Shown here piece by piece: positions 1 to 7,040 of a stretch of 64,000 nt of DNA. The notes below the pieces were generated by a model. That model searched no databases, was not told where the DNA came from, and was given only the letters and a program-made list of their open reading frames with translations. Every line of letters begins with the position of its first letter. Position 1 is the stretch's first letter. Position numbers and translations under genes: made by a program. The stretch comes from Sediminimonas qiaohouensis DSM 21189 (lineage in GTDB: Bacteria > Pseudomonadota > Alphaproteobacteria > Rhodobacterales > Rhodobacteraceae). The stretch spans positions 1 through 64,000 of the forward strand of contig NZ_AUIJ01000004.1 of the NCBI RefSeq assembly GCF_000423645.1, written 5' to 3'.

Positions 1-279
1 GAAGTCGGGCACCTGCCAGTCCAGGTCGACCAAATGCAGCAGGCTCTCGACGAAGCCTGTGGTCTGGCGTAGCGCCATGCCGAACAACACTTTCATCGTC
101 AAGCATGTCTGGATAGCGGTGTCGCTGTAGGTCTGCTGCCGACCGCGCTTACCGGTCGGCGCAGCCTCCCAGATCATCTCCGGGTCAAACCAGACTGTCA
201 GCGAGCCACGGCGCTTGAGCGCTTCGTTATAGGCCGGCCAGTTCCTGGTCTTGTAGGTTGGGGGTGTGGGTCTGCTCAT
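1..279 (-). CDS. IS5-family transposase, N-terminal part (runs off window)
   Basis: The first 93 codons of a transposase are present, starting at ATG 279 and open to the left edge. The translation begins MSRPTPPTYKTRNWPAYNEA and continues with RRGSLTVWFDPE and LTMKVLFGMALRQTTGF, which I recognise as the N-terminal region of IS5-type transposases common in Rhodobacteraceae. The DDE catalytic residues would lie outside the window. The protein would cut and rejoin the ends of its own element. Whether the copy is intact cannot be judged here. Confidence 0.85.
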   Translation of the reverse strand, partial: MSRPTPPTYKTRNWPAYNEALKRRGSLTVWFDPEMIWEAAPTGKRGRQQTYSDTAIQTCLTMKVLFGMALRQTTGFVESLLHLVDLDWQVPDF

Positions 280-342
280 GTCGCCCAGCTACCACACTGG
301 ATTCGCGACATGAATCCCTCACGCGCTTTGTGCAACAGAGCC
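1..342 (-). mobile_element. IS5-family insertion sequence, one end only
   Basis: The terminal part of an insertion sequence runs off the left edge. Its outer end appears to be at about 342, where the minus strand reads GGCTCTGTTGCACAAA, a form of terminal inverted repeat familiar from IS5-type elements. The transposase begins about 60 bases inside that end. The element has landed in an integrase gene, whose reading frame runs into the IS and stops after a few IS-encoded residues. The other end and the target duplication are outside the window, so the family call rests on the transposase N-terminus and the repeat. Confidence 0.8.
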
Positions 343-1665
343 TGCTAGCGATGTGATGAAGGTCTTGCGGAACGAGTGAAACACCTTCTTTCTACTCGAA
401 AAGCCCTTCGATTTCTTGAAGTGGCCGAAGGCCTTGGTAACCGCTTTAGAAGCCTTGTCCTGTTCGCGTTCAGCCAAGCGCGGCCATATAGGTCCTGCAT
501 CCTTTCGTCGATCAAGCAACCAGGTCAAATACGAGTGGACTGGCACACGGCGCACACCGGCGATGCTTTTGGCCCTATCAACGTCAAAGAATGCAACGCC
601 TTCATCGTCGCGTATGTCCTCCCACCTCAACGCACAGATCTCGCCAAGCCTCATCCCCGAGAAGAGGCCCACCATGCAGATCTCGACGACGTCATGGTTC
701 TGTGGAAGGTGGCCAGAGAACAACTGGTGGATCTCGCCCAAGTCGAAGGCTGAGTAGGTGCGTTCTTGCGCTGTCTTCTTGGAAATCTTCCGTTCGAGCC
801 CTTCAGTGGGACAATCACCTTCCACTTCCCCGACGGTAGTCGCCCAACGCCAAAGAGCGCGAATGGCCCCAAGATGGCGGTTCAAGGTTATATCTGAAAG
901 CTGCCTACCTGTCCCACTATAGCGGCGTCTGATCTCCCCAAAAGTCCTAGAGCTATCACGCGGCGATTTCCCCCACGCTGGGTCTAAGGTTTCAAGGATC
1001 CCCATGAAGCGCCCCACGTCGGACCGCGTCAGGGTCTTTAATGGTTTGTCGGAAACGAATTCAGACAATCTTTGCAGGGTCGTACGGTGTTGTCTGACCG
1101 TCTGCGCATCACCCTTCTGGGCTGCTCTAGAGAGATATCGATCCGTCGCTTCAGATATGGTGAGCCCATACTTGCTCGCATTAGAGGCGGGCATGTTGCG
1201 CTTGATTCTACGGTAATCCTGCAAGCCATCCCATTTGGCTTGCTGCTGCGGCGACATGGCCAAAGGGTGTCCTTGTTCATCTTGGCCAAATTGGGTTGCA
1301 GCTTGATCAAGCAAGAGGTCTTGCTGGATGTCAAACTCAGTCAACGGCTCGTCAGCCGATGTTTCAACACTTTCAACTGATCGGGCCTCTATATCTGCGC
1401 TCAAAGAGCATTCGAGGGTGTCCTTGTAGACCTCTCTGGCGTCTACATCGCTTGTCGGTTTCAATGACCCTCGGAGGCTTTTGAAGACAGCTTCCCAATA
1501 TGCTGCTCGCTCAGTTCGACGTGACATCGCAACGGTTAAATCTCTCGTCTCTAATGTCTCCACAATCTGTTCTTTTCCCAGTTTCTCGCGCAGATCCTTC
1601 GGAACTGCACGTTGGAAAAACCAGGTGTGTCCGCGCTTCTTGAGATAGTGAAAACCGCCAGTCAT
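319..1665 (-). pseudogene. Phage-type tyrosine recombinase (integrase), 3' end cut off by IS
   Basis: The protein starts with a DUF6538-like N-terminal segment (YLKKRGHTWFFQRAVPKDLR), followed by a SAM-like core-binding region and the catalytic domain. The first catalytic Arg is visible in GLFSGMRLGEICALRW and the HxxR box in HSFRKTF. The frame then enters the insertion sequence (about 342) and stops at 319 with IS-encoded residues SVAQSA. The final catalytic Tyr is missing, so the enzyme should be inactive. An upstream ATG at 1716 is in frame, but the segment it would add is made of three ATGGTACA repeats, so I prefer ATG 1665. Base composition is less G+C-rich than the neighbours, consistent with transfer. 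The matching prophage or island would lie to the left and is not visible. Confidence 0.85.
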
Positions 1666-1674
1666 ATTGGTCCG

Positions 1675-1708
1675 ATGGTACAGGTTGATGGTACAAGTCC
1701 ATGGTACA
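1675..1708. repeat. Three ATGGTACA direct repeats with 13-bp period
   Basis: The 8-mer ATGGTACA occurs at 1675-1682, 1688-1695 and 1701-1708, exactly 13 bases apart, immediately upstream of the preferred integrase start. Regular iterons here could be arm-type recombinase sites or an operator. Which one is not decidable from the sequence. Confidence 0.7.
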
Positions 1709-1847
1709 TAACCCATTACTAATAAACAATATTATTTTCATTCAATGCCTTAGATGCCCTACTACTCTTGCTCCTACCACCCCAGCCAATGACCTCCTAT
1801 CAAGCAGGTAGCGACCCCCGGGATCAGCGTTAGCATCGCGGCTGTAT

Positions 1848-3617
1848 TCAGTCGGTATCGGGGCTGTAATCGTGCCATGCGCGGGGGAATACGACGTGTA
1901 GCTCATAGCGGTTGGGGAGGGTCTCGGTCTCGAGGGTTCCGTTGAGCTGCTCTGCGAAGGATTGTATCAGGCGGGAGCCGAGGCCCGAGCCGTCGGAGCG
2001 CTCTTCTTGCTGTGCCGCGTCATCGTGCGCCGCCTCATAGTTCGGTGCGCGCGAGTTTACCACGCTCAGGCACATGGTTGCATCATCCGGCGCGGTCAGG
2101 GCGATGTTGAGCCACGCCGTCCCGTCGCCGGATGCGCCGCAGTGCTTGACCGCGTTTGTTGCCGCCTCGGTCGCCAAGAGTGACAGCGGCACGGACTGGT
2201 CCGGGCTGATCTCGATCGGCTCAAGTTCCGTTGTGACATTGATCCGATGGCCGAGTTCGTCAACCGTCCCCACGACCACCAATTGCTGTATGATCTCATC
2301 AAGCAACTCGTCCGCCCGCACCCGCGACAGCTTGCGCGCCAGGTAGAGGTATCGGTGGATCGCCGACAGCGCCATCACGCGGTCGCGCACCCTGTGCAGC
2401 AGGCGCTTGGCCTCGGGGCTGTTGGTGGCGCGCATTTGCATGTTCATCATGCTGGAGATCAGTTGCAGGTTGTTTTTGACCCGGTGGTGGATCTCGCGCA
2501 GCAGCACCCGCTTTTCCTGCAGATCCTCTTCGCGGTGGCGGTCCAGCTCGGACAGGCGGCGCGTCATCGCGCGAAACGACTCGGCCACCACTTCAAGCTC
2601 TTCGGGCGCGTTGTCGAGGCGTGCGTTTTCGAGATCTCCGCGCCCGCTTGCGTAGAGGTGCATCCACGTGCGCAGACGCCGCACATGCCGGATAACCAGC
2701 CGGTGCACACCGATATAGGCCACGCCGATCGTGATGATCCACATGAGCAGCGGGAAATAGAGCGCCATTGCCTCTTCGTAGATTGGCATGACGAGGCCGC
2801 CGAGGTGCTGGGGCAGCCAACTGCCCATGGCGAAAACGCGCCCCTCGACGATAGGGACGACCGCGAAATCGCGGATCTCTCCCTTGCGGTTGGTGTCGCG
2901 GAAGGTGTCACGCTCGCGCGCGGCAAGCTCCTCCAGCGTTCTGTTTTCGGGCAGGACAGAGCGCCGGTCCTCGGCGAAACTCTCGGTCGCGACGATCTCG
3001 CCCTGGTCCTGGAACAGCGCGAGATCAAGCTCTGGCGCCGCCGTGGTCAGCGCGGTGTTGAGCGCGGTAACCGGCACGGCGATCCAGACGGTGCCGGCAA
3101 AGCGCCCGCCGTCGAAGGCGGGAACCGAGACGGTGACCGTCGCGACCCCGCCCAAGAACTCAAGCGAGCGCATTTCGACCTTGCGGGTGAGCCTGTTCGA
3201 GTCGGACAGGATCGAGGACGTCTCGCCGGGGGTCGTCCGGTCGTCGGTTGACGCACAGACCAACACCCCGTCGCCATCCACGAAACCGGCGAAAACGGAG
3301 AGGTTCGAGGCATCGACCAAGCGGTCCATCACCTGGCGGCAGGTTCCATCGGAGCGCTGCACGACGGGCATCAGCGCGGCCAACGTTTCGGCCGAACTGA
3401 TGGCTGCGCCGATGATCTCGCGGCCCCCCGCGGCGGCCTGCTGCGTCTGTTCGAGCAGCGCAAGTCCGGACAGCGCCCGTCGTTCGTCAAGGACATTGTA
3501 GGTCTGGTAGACGGAGATCAGCCCCAGGGGCAGGATTGCCACGCTGAGAACGAGCGCCAACATGACCGCCAGGCCAAGCCGGGAGGAGCGCGGAGCAGGC
3601 GTAGGGCGCTCGCTCAT
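1848..3617 (-). CDS. Membrane sensor histidine kinase, HisKA_2/HWE-like, GSR-linked
   Basis: A 589-residue kinase with a first membrane helix near residues 14-36, an extracytoplasmic sensory region of about 240 residues, a second helix near 290-312 and a HAMP-like linker. The phosphoacceptor box is REIHHRVKNNLQLISS with the His near residue 376, typical of HisKA_2/HWE kinases. The ATPase domain includes TEAATNAVKHC. Its ATG overlaps the ecfG stop by four bases, so it is co-transcribed with nepR and ecfG. In alphaproteobacteria such kinases phosphorylate PhyR to start the general stress response, so PhyR encoded next door is the likely partner. The periplasmic domain matches nothing I recognise and the stimulus is unknown. 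Confidence 0.88.
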   Translation of the reverse strand: MSERPTPAPRSSRLGLAVMLALVLSVAILPLGLISVYQTYNVLDERRALSGLALLEQTQQAAAGGREIIGAAISSAETLAALMPVVQRSDGTCRQVMDRLVDASNLSVFAGFVDGDGVLVCASTDDRTTPGETSSILSDSNRLTRKVEMRSLEFLGGVATVTVSVPAFDGGRFAGTVWIAVPVTALNTALTTAAPELDLALFQDQGEIVATESFAEDRRSVLPENRTLEELAARERDTFRDTNRKGEIRDFAVVPIVEGRVFAMGSWLPQHLGGLVMPIYEEAMALYFPLLMWIITIGVAYIGVHRLVIRHVRRLRTWMHLYASGRGDLENARLDNAPEELEVVAESFRAMTRRLSELDRHREEDLQEKRVLLREIHHRVKNNLQLISSMMNMQMRATNSPEAKRLLHRVRDRVMALSAIHRYLYLARKLSRVRADELLDEIIQQLVVVGTVDELGHRINVTTELEPIEISPDQSVPLSLLATEAATNAVKHCGASGDGTAWLNIALTAPDDATMCLSVVNSRAPNYEAAHDDAAQQEERSDGSGLGSRLIQSFAEQLNGTLETETLPNRYELHVVFPRAWHDYSPDTD

Positions 3618-4168
3618 GCCGCGGGCTTGCCGTTGACCACCCCCAGCGTCGCCGAATCCGTCATCTCGAGGTCGTCATGTTCGTCGAGATGCATCAATTC
3701 GGCCAGCCGCTTGCGGGCGCGGTTGGTGCGGCTTTTGATGGTGCCCACGGCGCAGCCGCACATTTCGGCCGCGTCCTCGTACGAGAACCCCTCGACCCCG
3801 ACGAGAACCAGAACTTCGCGCTGCTCATCGGGGAGTTGGACGAACGCGGCGCGAAAATCCGCCAACGCCAGGTGCCCGTCATGCGCCGGCTTTTCGGACA
3901 TGGAGTTAGACATCGTGCCGTCGGGATCCTCGATCTCCCAGCGGCGTTTGCGGTAGAGCGAGTAATAGGTGTTGCGCAAGATGGTAAACAGCCAAGCGCG
4001 CATGTTCGTTCCCGGCTCGAACTTGTCGAAATTGCTCCAGGCCTTGACCACGGCATCCTGCACAAGGTCATCCGCCGTCGCCGAATTGGGCGCCAAGCTG
4101 AGTGCAAACGCGCGCATGGCGGGCAGGTGTTCGATCAGTTCGTCCTTTGGGTCCGTGCTGTCGGTCAC
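3614..4168 (-). CDS. ecfG: EcfG-type extracytoplasmic function sigma factor
   Basis: A 184-residue sigma factor with region 2 (ADDLVQDAVVKAW, then NMRAWLFTILRNTYYSLYRK) and region 4 (LPDEQREVLVLVGVEGFSYE followed by the helix-turn-helix CAVGTIKSRTNRARKRL). This is the EcfG family, the sigma factor of the alphaproteobacterial general stress response. It directs RNA polymerase to GGAAC-N16/17-CGTT promoters, and several such sites lie in this window. It is transcribed after nepR with a four-base ATGA overlap and before the histidine kinase. NepR should hold it inactive until phosphorylated PhyR binds NepR. An EcfG-type site upstream of nepR suggests positive autoregulation. Confidence 0.95.
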   Translation of the reverse strand: MTDSTDPKDELIEHLPAMRAFALSLAPNSATADDLVQDAVVKAWSNFDKFEPGTNMRAWLFTILRNTYYSLYRKRRWEIEDPDGTMSNSMSEKPAHDGHLALADFRAAFVQLPDEQREVLVLVGVEGFSYEDAAEMCGCAVGTIKSRTNRARKRLAELMHLDEHDDLEMTDSATLGVVNGKPAA

Positions 4169-4344
4169 TTGTCACCCTCGGAAGGTTGTTCGCTTTGCTC
4201 CGATTGCTTTTCCTGCTCTCGGAGCTTCTCAATCAACTGCGTGAACCGTTCGGGCAAAGGCTCTGCCGCTGCATCCGAGTAGACGCGCCGAAGGTTTTCG
4301 TCGATTTGCTGGTTCAGTCGTGAGGGCCTGCGCTTGGTTGTCAT
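4165..4344 (-). CDS. nepR: NepR family anti-sigma factor
   Basis: A 59-residue protein starting at ATG 4344. The core LNQQIDENLRRVYSDAAAEP and the following LPERFTQLIEKLREQE match the two-helix NepR fold that clamps EcfG. The C-terminus is a Gln/Glu/Ser-rich tail. It sits first in the nepR-ecfG-kinase operon and its stop overlaps the ecfG start. A much longer frame open upstream to 4587 covers the divergent promoter region and is not credible. In the partner-switching model phosphorylated PhyR, encoded divergently, sequesters NepR and frees EcfG. Confidence 0.93.
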   Translation of the reverse strand: MTTKRRPSRLNQQIDENLRRVYSDAAAEPLPERFTQLIEKLREQEKQSEQSEQPSEGDK

Positions 4345-4413
4345 ATCGTGATATTTTCTGTCATGATTGCCGGTGCGGGTTGCGCGCCGGCTGAATATTT
4401 TTTCGCGGTTGCT

Positions 4414-4439
4414 GGAACATAACACGCGCCCCCTGCGTT
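4414..4439 (+). promoter_or_regulatory. EcfG-type promoter for phyR
   Basis: GGAAC at 4414-4418, then 17 bases, then CGTT at 4436-4439: a perfect match to the EcfG consensus, about 40 bases upstream of the phyR ATG. It shares nearly all its bases with the promoter that reads the other way into nepR. Confidence 0.88.
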
Positions 4440-4446
4440 TGGTTCC
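4421..4446 (-). promoter_or_regulatory. EcfG-type promoter for nepR-ecfG-kinase
   Basis: On the minus strand GGAAC (4446-4442) is followed after 17 bases by TGTT (4424-4421). This matches the EcfG consensus GGAAC-N16/17-CGTT except for the first base of the -10 element. It lies about 80 bases upstream of the nepR ATG and overlaps the opposite phyR promoter almost completely. Confidence 0.7.
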
Positions 4447-4477
4447 GTGCAACGCATAAAAAATTTCGAGGTTATTC

Positions 4478-5299
4478 ATGACGGACACTGACAGTCGGCC
4501 TGATCGCGCACAGCATGTCGCGCAGGACCTGCCCTTTTTGCGCCGGTATGCCCGCGCGCTGACGGGGAGCCAGAAAACCGGGGACAACTACGCCGCCGCG
4601 ACGCTGGAGGCGATGCTGTCGGACGTCGGCATGTTCGACAAGGACCTGGACCCCAAGGTTGCGCTTTTTCGCGCATTTCACAGGATATGGGAGTCGTCGG
4701 GCGCGCCGGTAGACACGGATGACGAGGCCGCCGATTTTTCCGAGAACCGCGCGCAATGGCGGCTTTCGGGATTGACGCCGAACACCCGCGAGGTGCTGTT
4801 GCTACATAGCATCGAGGGCTTCTCGATCGAGGATATCGCCGCCATCGTGGGTATTGAAGCGGGCGAGGCGAAAGACCTGCTGTCGATCGCACGGCGCGAG
4901 ATGGCCGGTGCGATCCGCGGCCGGATCATGGTGATCGAGGACGAGGCGATCATCGCCATGGACATCTCGGCCATCGTCGAGAGTTTGGGCCACGGCGTGA
5001 CCGGCAACGCCCGCACCCGCGACGAAGCGGTAGAGCTTGCCCGGCACGATCCGCCCGACATGATCCTTGCCGACATTCAGCTTGCCGACAGGTCATCCGG
5101 CATCGACGCGGTCAACCACATCTTGCGGGAAATGGGCGAGGTGCCGGTCGTGTTCATCACGGCCTTCCCCGAGCGCCTGTTGACCGGCGAGCGGCCCGAA
5201 CCCGCCTTCCTGATCACGAAGCCCTATTCCGAAGAACAGGTGCAGTCGGCGATCAGCCAGGCGATGTTCTTTGCCAGCACCGAGACGGTTAAGATTTGA
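4478..5299 (+). CDS. phyR: PhyR general stress response regulator (sigma-like plus receiver)
   Basis: A 273-residue protein with an N-terminal EcfG-like sigma domain (RRYARALTGSQKTGDNYAAA, then LTPNTREVLLLHSIEGFSIE) and a C-terminal receiver domain starting near residue 148 (RIMVIEDEAIIAMDISAI). The phosphoacceptor is probably Asp199 in LADIQLAD, with the conserved Lys in ITKPYS. When phosphorylated, PhyR exposes its sigma-like domain, binds NepR and so releases EcfG. It is transcribed away from nepR-ecfG from a perfect EcfG-type promoter, giving positive feedback. A clear intrinsic terminator follows within 20 bases of the stop. Confidence 0.96.
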   Translation: MTDTDSRPDRAQHVAQDLPFLRRYARALTGSQKTGDNYAAATLEAMLSDVGMFDKDLDPKVALFRAFHRIWESSGAPVDTDDEAADFSENRAQWRLSGLTPNTREVLLLHSIEGFSIEDIAAIVGIEAGEAKDLLSIARREMAGAIRGRIMVIEDEAIIAMDISAIVESLGHGVTGNARTRDEAVELARHDPPDMILADIQLADRSSGIDAVNHILREMGEVPVVFITAFPERLLTGERPEPAFLITKPYSEEQVQSAISQAMFFASTETVKI

Positions 5300-5315
5300 C
5301 CACGTAAGACGAAAA

Positions 5316-5342
5316 CCCCGCGCGGATTGCGCGGGGTCTTTT
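5316..5342 (+). terminator. Intrinsic terminator of phyR
   Basis: CCCCGCGC (5316-5323) pairs perfectly with GCGCGGGG (5329-5336) across a five-base loop and is followed by TCTTTT. It lies 17 bases after the phyR stop. Confidence 0.9.
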
Positions 5343-5714
5343 CGCGATTTGGGCTGGCTTTGAGCGGCAATTGGATGACCGGTTGAGGAGCCGCGCAGCC
5401 CCCGACCGCCGGGTGGGCGCAGCAACGGGTGTGGATCGCACTTTATGCCAGCCAAATACCTCCTTGCTATCAATCATTTGATACGCTGCAAAAGCGCCCG
5501 CCCGTCACGCCAAAGGCGTGCCGATGATGGGCGGCGCACCTCTGGTGCGACGGGGGCGGTCGGGCGCTGCGCGGCGGCGCGCAAGCGCGCCTCTATTCCG
5601 CGCATTGGTGCCGGGCCTCAACGGCAGCGATAGGCCATACGCTGCCAATACCGATCCCGCGCAATGGTCTCAGCGCGCTCGCCTGCGCCGCGGCCTCGTT
5701 CCTGGTCTGGCGGA
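5343..5714. other. Intergenic region between phyR terminator and DUF1328 gene
   Basis: No convincing gene lies in these 370 bases. The main content is the branched inverted-repeat structure at 5489-5568 and a further hairpin at 5576-5591 (GGCGCG/CGCGCC). A minus-strand AAGGAGG near 5448-5455 is not followed by a plausible reading frame. Confidence 0.6.
5489..5568 (-). terminator. Branched, terminator-like structured element
   Basis: The outer arms AGCGCCCG (5493-5500) and CGGGCGCT (5561-5568) are perfect complements. Inside them CCGTC pairs with GACGG, and inside that lie three hairpins: ACGCC/GGCGT, GCCG/CGGC and GCACC/GGTGC. The whole can fold as a cloverleaf-like unit. Read on the minus strand it ends in GGGCGGGCGC followed by TTTT, so it could end the transcript of the DUF1328 gene. 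It may instead be a copy of a dispersed palindromic repeat family. Confidence 0.55.
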
Positions 5715-5885
5715 TCAGGGCGTTCGACCGCGCAGGGCGCGGACGACGACGGCCACGATGAACAGGGCCAGGAATATCACGAACAGGATCTGGGCAATTC
5801 CGGCGGACGCCGAGGCGATGCCGCCAAACCCGAATATGCCCGCGATAAACGCGACGATGAAGAATGTAAGTGCCCAATAAAGCAA
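5715..5885 (-). CDS. DUF1328 (YtjA-type) small membrane protein
   Basis: A 56-residue protein with two membrane helices (LYWALTFFIVAFIAGIFGF and AQILFVIFLALFIVAVVV) separated by a Gly/Ala/Ser-rich turn, the layout of DUF1328 proteins. I place the start at TTG 5885 because GGAGG sits five bases upstream and the family normally begins MLYWAL. A TTG five codons further upstream would put that GGAGG inside the gene. The function of the family is unknown, though members are often stress-induced. A perfect EcfG-type promoter 42 bases upstream places it in the general stress regulon. Confidence 0.88.
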   Translation of the reverse strand: MLYWALTFFIVAFIAGIFGFGGIASASAGIAQILFVIFLALFIVAVVVRALRGRTP

Positions 5886-5926
5886 TTTCGCCTCCTTCAA
5901 AGGTTACTTGGTTCGATCATTGGGTA

Positions 5927-5952
5927 AACGCGCCAACTGTCCGGTTGGTTCC
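5927..5952 (-). promoter_or_regulatory. EcfG-type promoter for the DUF1328 gene
   Basis: On the minus strand GGAAC (5952-5948), 17 bases, then CGTT (5930-5927): a perfect consensus match, placed 42 bases before the TTG start. Confidence 0.88.
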
Positions 5953-5993
5953 TCGAAACAATGAAACAGGTAGGTCGCGCCCCCAGCCCCGAT

Positions 5994-6025
5994 AAAAAAG
6001 CCCCCGCCATGTTTCAGACGGGGGC
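5994..6025 (-). terminator. Strong intrinsic terminator of the RNA candidate
   Basis: On the minus strand GCCCCCG and CGGGGGC form a perfect 7-bp stem (6025-6000) around a 12-base loop, followed by six T residues (5999-5994). No protein gene lies upstream on this strand, so it implies a noncoding transcript. Confidence 0.8.
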
Positions 6026-6117
6026 AGGCACCTATGGGACAGAAAAGGTGCGCTTGGATCGTCCACTTGGGGACACAGGGAGACCAAGCAAAGCCACGCC
6101 AATAGCGCAGCTTCACC
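5994..6117 (-). ncRNA. Candidate EcfG-controlled small RNA
   Basis: An EcfG-type promoter (GGAAC-N16-TGTT, 6147-6123) is followed about 90-120 bases later on the same strand by a strong intrinsic terminator, with no credible reading frame between. The predicted transcript is about 120 nt, starting near 6117. It includes a pyrimidine-rich stretch, TCTCCCTG, that could be single stranded. Caulobacter crescentus has a sigma-T (EcfG) dependent sRNA, GsrN, so such RNAs exist in this response; I see no obvious homology to it. Expression is not demonstrated. Confidence 0.5.
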
Positions 6118-6122
6118 CAATC

Positions 6123-6147
6123 AACACGGCGGTCGGCGATTTGTTCC
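6123..6147 (-). promoter_or_regulatory. EcfG-type promoter of the RNA candidate
   Basis: Minus strand GGAAC (6147-6143), 16 bases, TGTT (6126-6123). It differs from the consensus only in the first -10 base, the same variant as the nepR promoter. Confidence 0.6.
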
Positions 6148-6265
6148 AACGGCAAAGAGATTCTTTGCGCGGGCCTCATGGGAAGGGTCGTAGAAATAGC
6201 GCCATTAACGCACGAGGGCGGGGAAAAGTTCCAAAAAATTCTTGGAAAAATTTCGGCCCCGAACG

Positions 6266-6291
6266 GAAACCAAACCGGACAGATAACCGTT
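6266..6291 (+). promoter_or_regulatory. Weak EcfG-like promoter before the PRC-barrel gene
   Basis: GAAAC at 6266-6270, 17 bases, CGTT at 6288-6291. The -35 has one mismatch, but the spacer shares CCGGACAG with the DUF1328 promoter. It lies 60 bases upstream of the gene. Confidence 0.4.
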
Positions 6292-6353
6292 GAGTGAACC
6301 AGGCGCGGCATTGATGGCGGCGCCAGAGATCCAAAGCGCAAAGGAGATCTGTG

Positions 6354-6950
6354 ATGAGACAAATTCTTGCATACAGCGCTATCGTCGCACTGTCCGCGAC
6401 GCCGGTTCTGGCCGACTCGCACGACACTGCCGAGGAGGACACGCAAAGCTCGACCACGATGGAGCAGTCGGAAGAGCAGACCGACACGACAGCCGAAACC
6501 GGCCAGGAGTCCGATACGACGGCCGAGAGCGGCCAAGAGTCGGGCACGTCTGCCGAGAGCGGCCAAGAGTCGAGCACGACGACCGAAAGCAGTCAGGAGT
6601 CCGACACGACGGCCGAGAGCGGCCAAAACTCGGACATGCAGGCGACCGAACTTAGCGAAGAAGAGCGCAGCCAACTGACCGCCGAGCAACTGATGGGCCA
6701 ATCGGTCTATGACGCCAATGGCAACGAGGTCGGCGACATCGGCGAGGTCCTGATGAACGGAGACGGCGAAAGCACAGAGGTCGTGATCGAAGTCGGCGGC
6801 TTCCTTGGCATAGGGGAAAAGCCCGTTGCCGTGGCCCTGAAAGACCTGACCATTTCGCGCAGCGACGGGGCAAGCAGCGCGCTGCGCATCGAGACGGCGC
6901 ACACCGAGGAAGACCTCGACAGCATGCCGGAATGGAAAGGCGAAGCCTAA
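6354..6950 (+). CDS. Exported PRC-barrel protein with decapeptide repeats
   Basis: A 198-residue protein with a signal peptide (LAYSAIVALSATPVLA) and a low-complexity Glu/Ser/Thr/Gln region. That region is mainly five copies of a ten-residue unit such as TTAESGQESD. A C-terminal PRC-barrel domain follows (LTAEQLMGQSVYDANGNEVG and onward, about residues 105-180). AAGGAG seven bases before ATG 6354 makes that a better start than GTG 6351. PRC-barrel proteins of this kind are often envelope or stress-related, but the function here is unknown. It lies amid predicted EcfG targets and has a weak EcfG-like promoter. The repeat stretch is acidic and probably disordered. Confidence 0.85.
   Translation: MRQILAYSAIVALSATPVLADSHDTAEEDTQSSTTMEQSEEQTDTTAETGQESDTTAESGQESGTSAESGQESSTTTESSQESDTTAESGQNSDMQATELSEEERSQLTAEQLMGQSVYDANGNEVGDIGEVLMNGDGESTEVVIEVGGFLGIGEKPVAVALKDLTISRSDGASSALRIETAHTEEDLDSMPEWKGEA
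6483..6632 (+). repeat. Five in-frame 30-bp repeats coding decapeptides
   Basis: Five consecutive 30-bp units with a core resembling ACGGCCGAGAGCGGCCAAGA encode (D/G/S)T(T/S)(A/T)E(S/T)(G/S)Q(E/N)S. Units are similar but not identical, so copy number could vary between strains by slippage. Confidence 0.8.
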
Positions 6951-6993
6951 CGCCTGCGGCGCAAGGCACCTGACCGACACCCCAAACCGAGAG

Positions 6994-7015
6994 GGCGGCG
7001 CGTGACCGCGCCGCC
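6994..7015 (+). terminator. Hairpin between PRC-barrel and SH3 genes
   Basis: GGCGGCGCG and CGCGCCGCC form a perfect 9-bp stem with a four-base loop. Only a short TGTTC follows, so it may be a weak terminator or an RNA-stabilising hairpin. Confidence 0.5.
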
Positions 7016-7040
7016 TGTTCAACCCCGAAGGAGAGACCCC

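Larger units (their letters stand above)
5886..6353. other. Long intergenic region with EcfG-type promoters and RNA candidate
   Basis: No protein gene is supported in these 468 bases. On the minus strand they hold an EcfG-type promoter at 6123-6147, a possible transcript from about 6117 to a strong terminator at 5994-6025, and the DUF1328 promoter at 5927-5952. On the plus strand a weaker EcfG-like site at 6266-6291 precedes the PRC-barrel gene. Confidence 0.6.

Noticed and set aside
5289-5477. Small minus-strand frame with an AAGGAGG nearby
   Set aside because: The candidate starts are at wrong spacing from the AAGGAGG, and the frame crosses the phyR terminator and stop. No recognisable protein.
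5994-6117. 6S RNA as identity of the RNA candidate
   Set aside because: I could not fold it into the long closing stem with a central bubble that 6S RNA needs, and it is too short.
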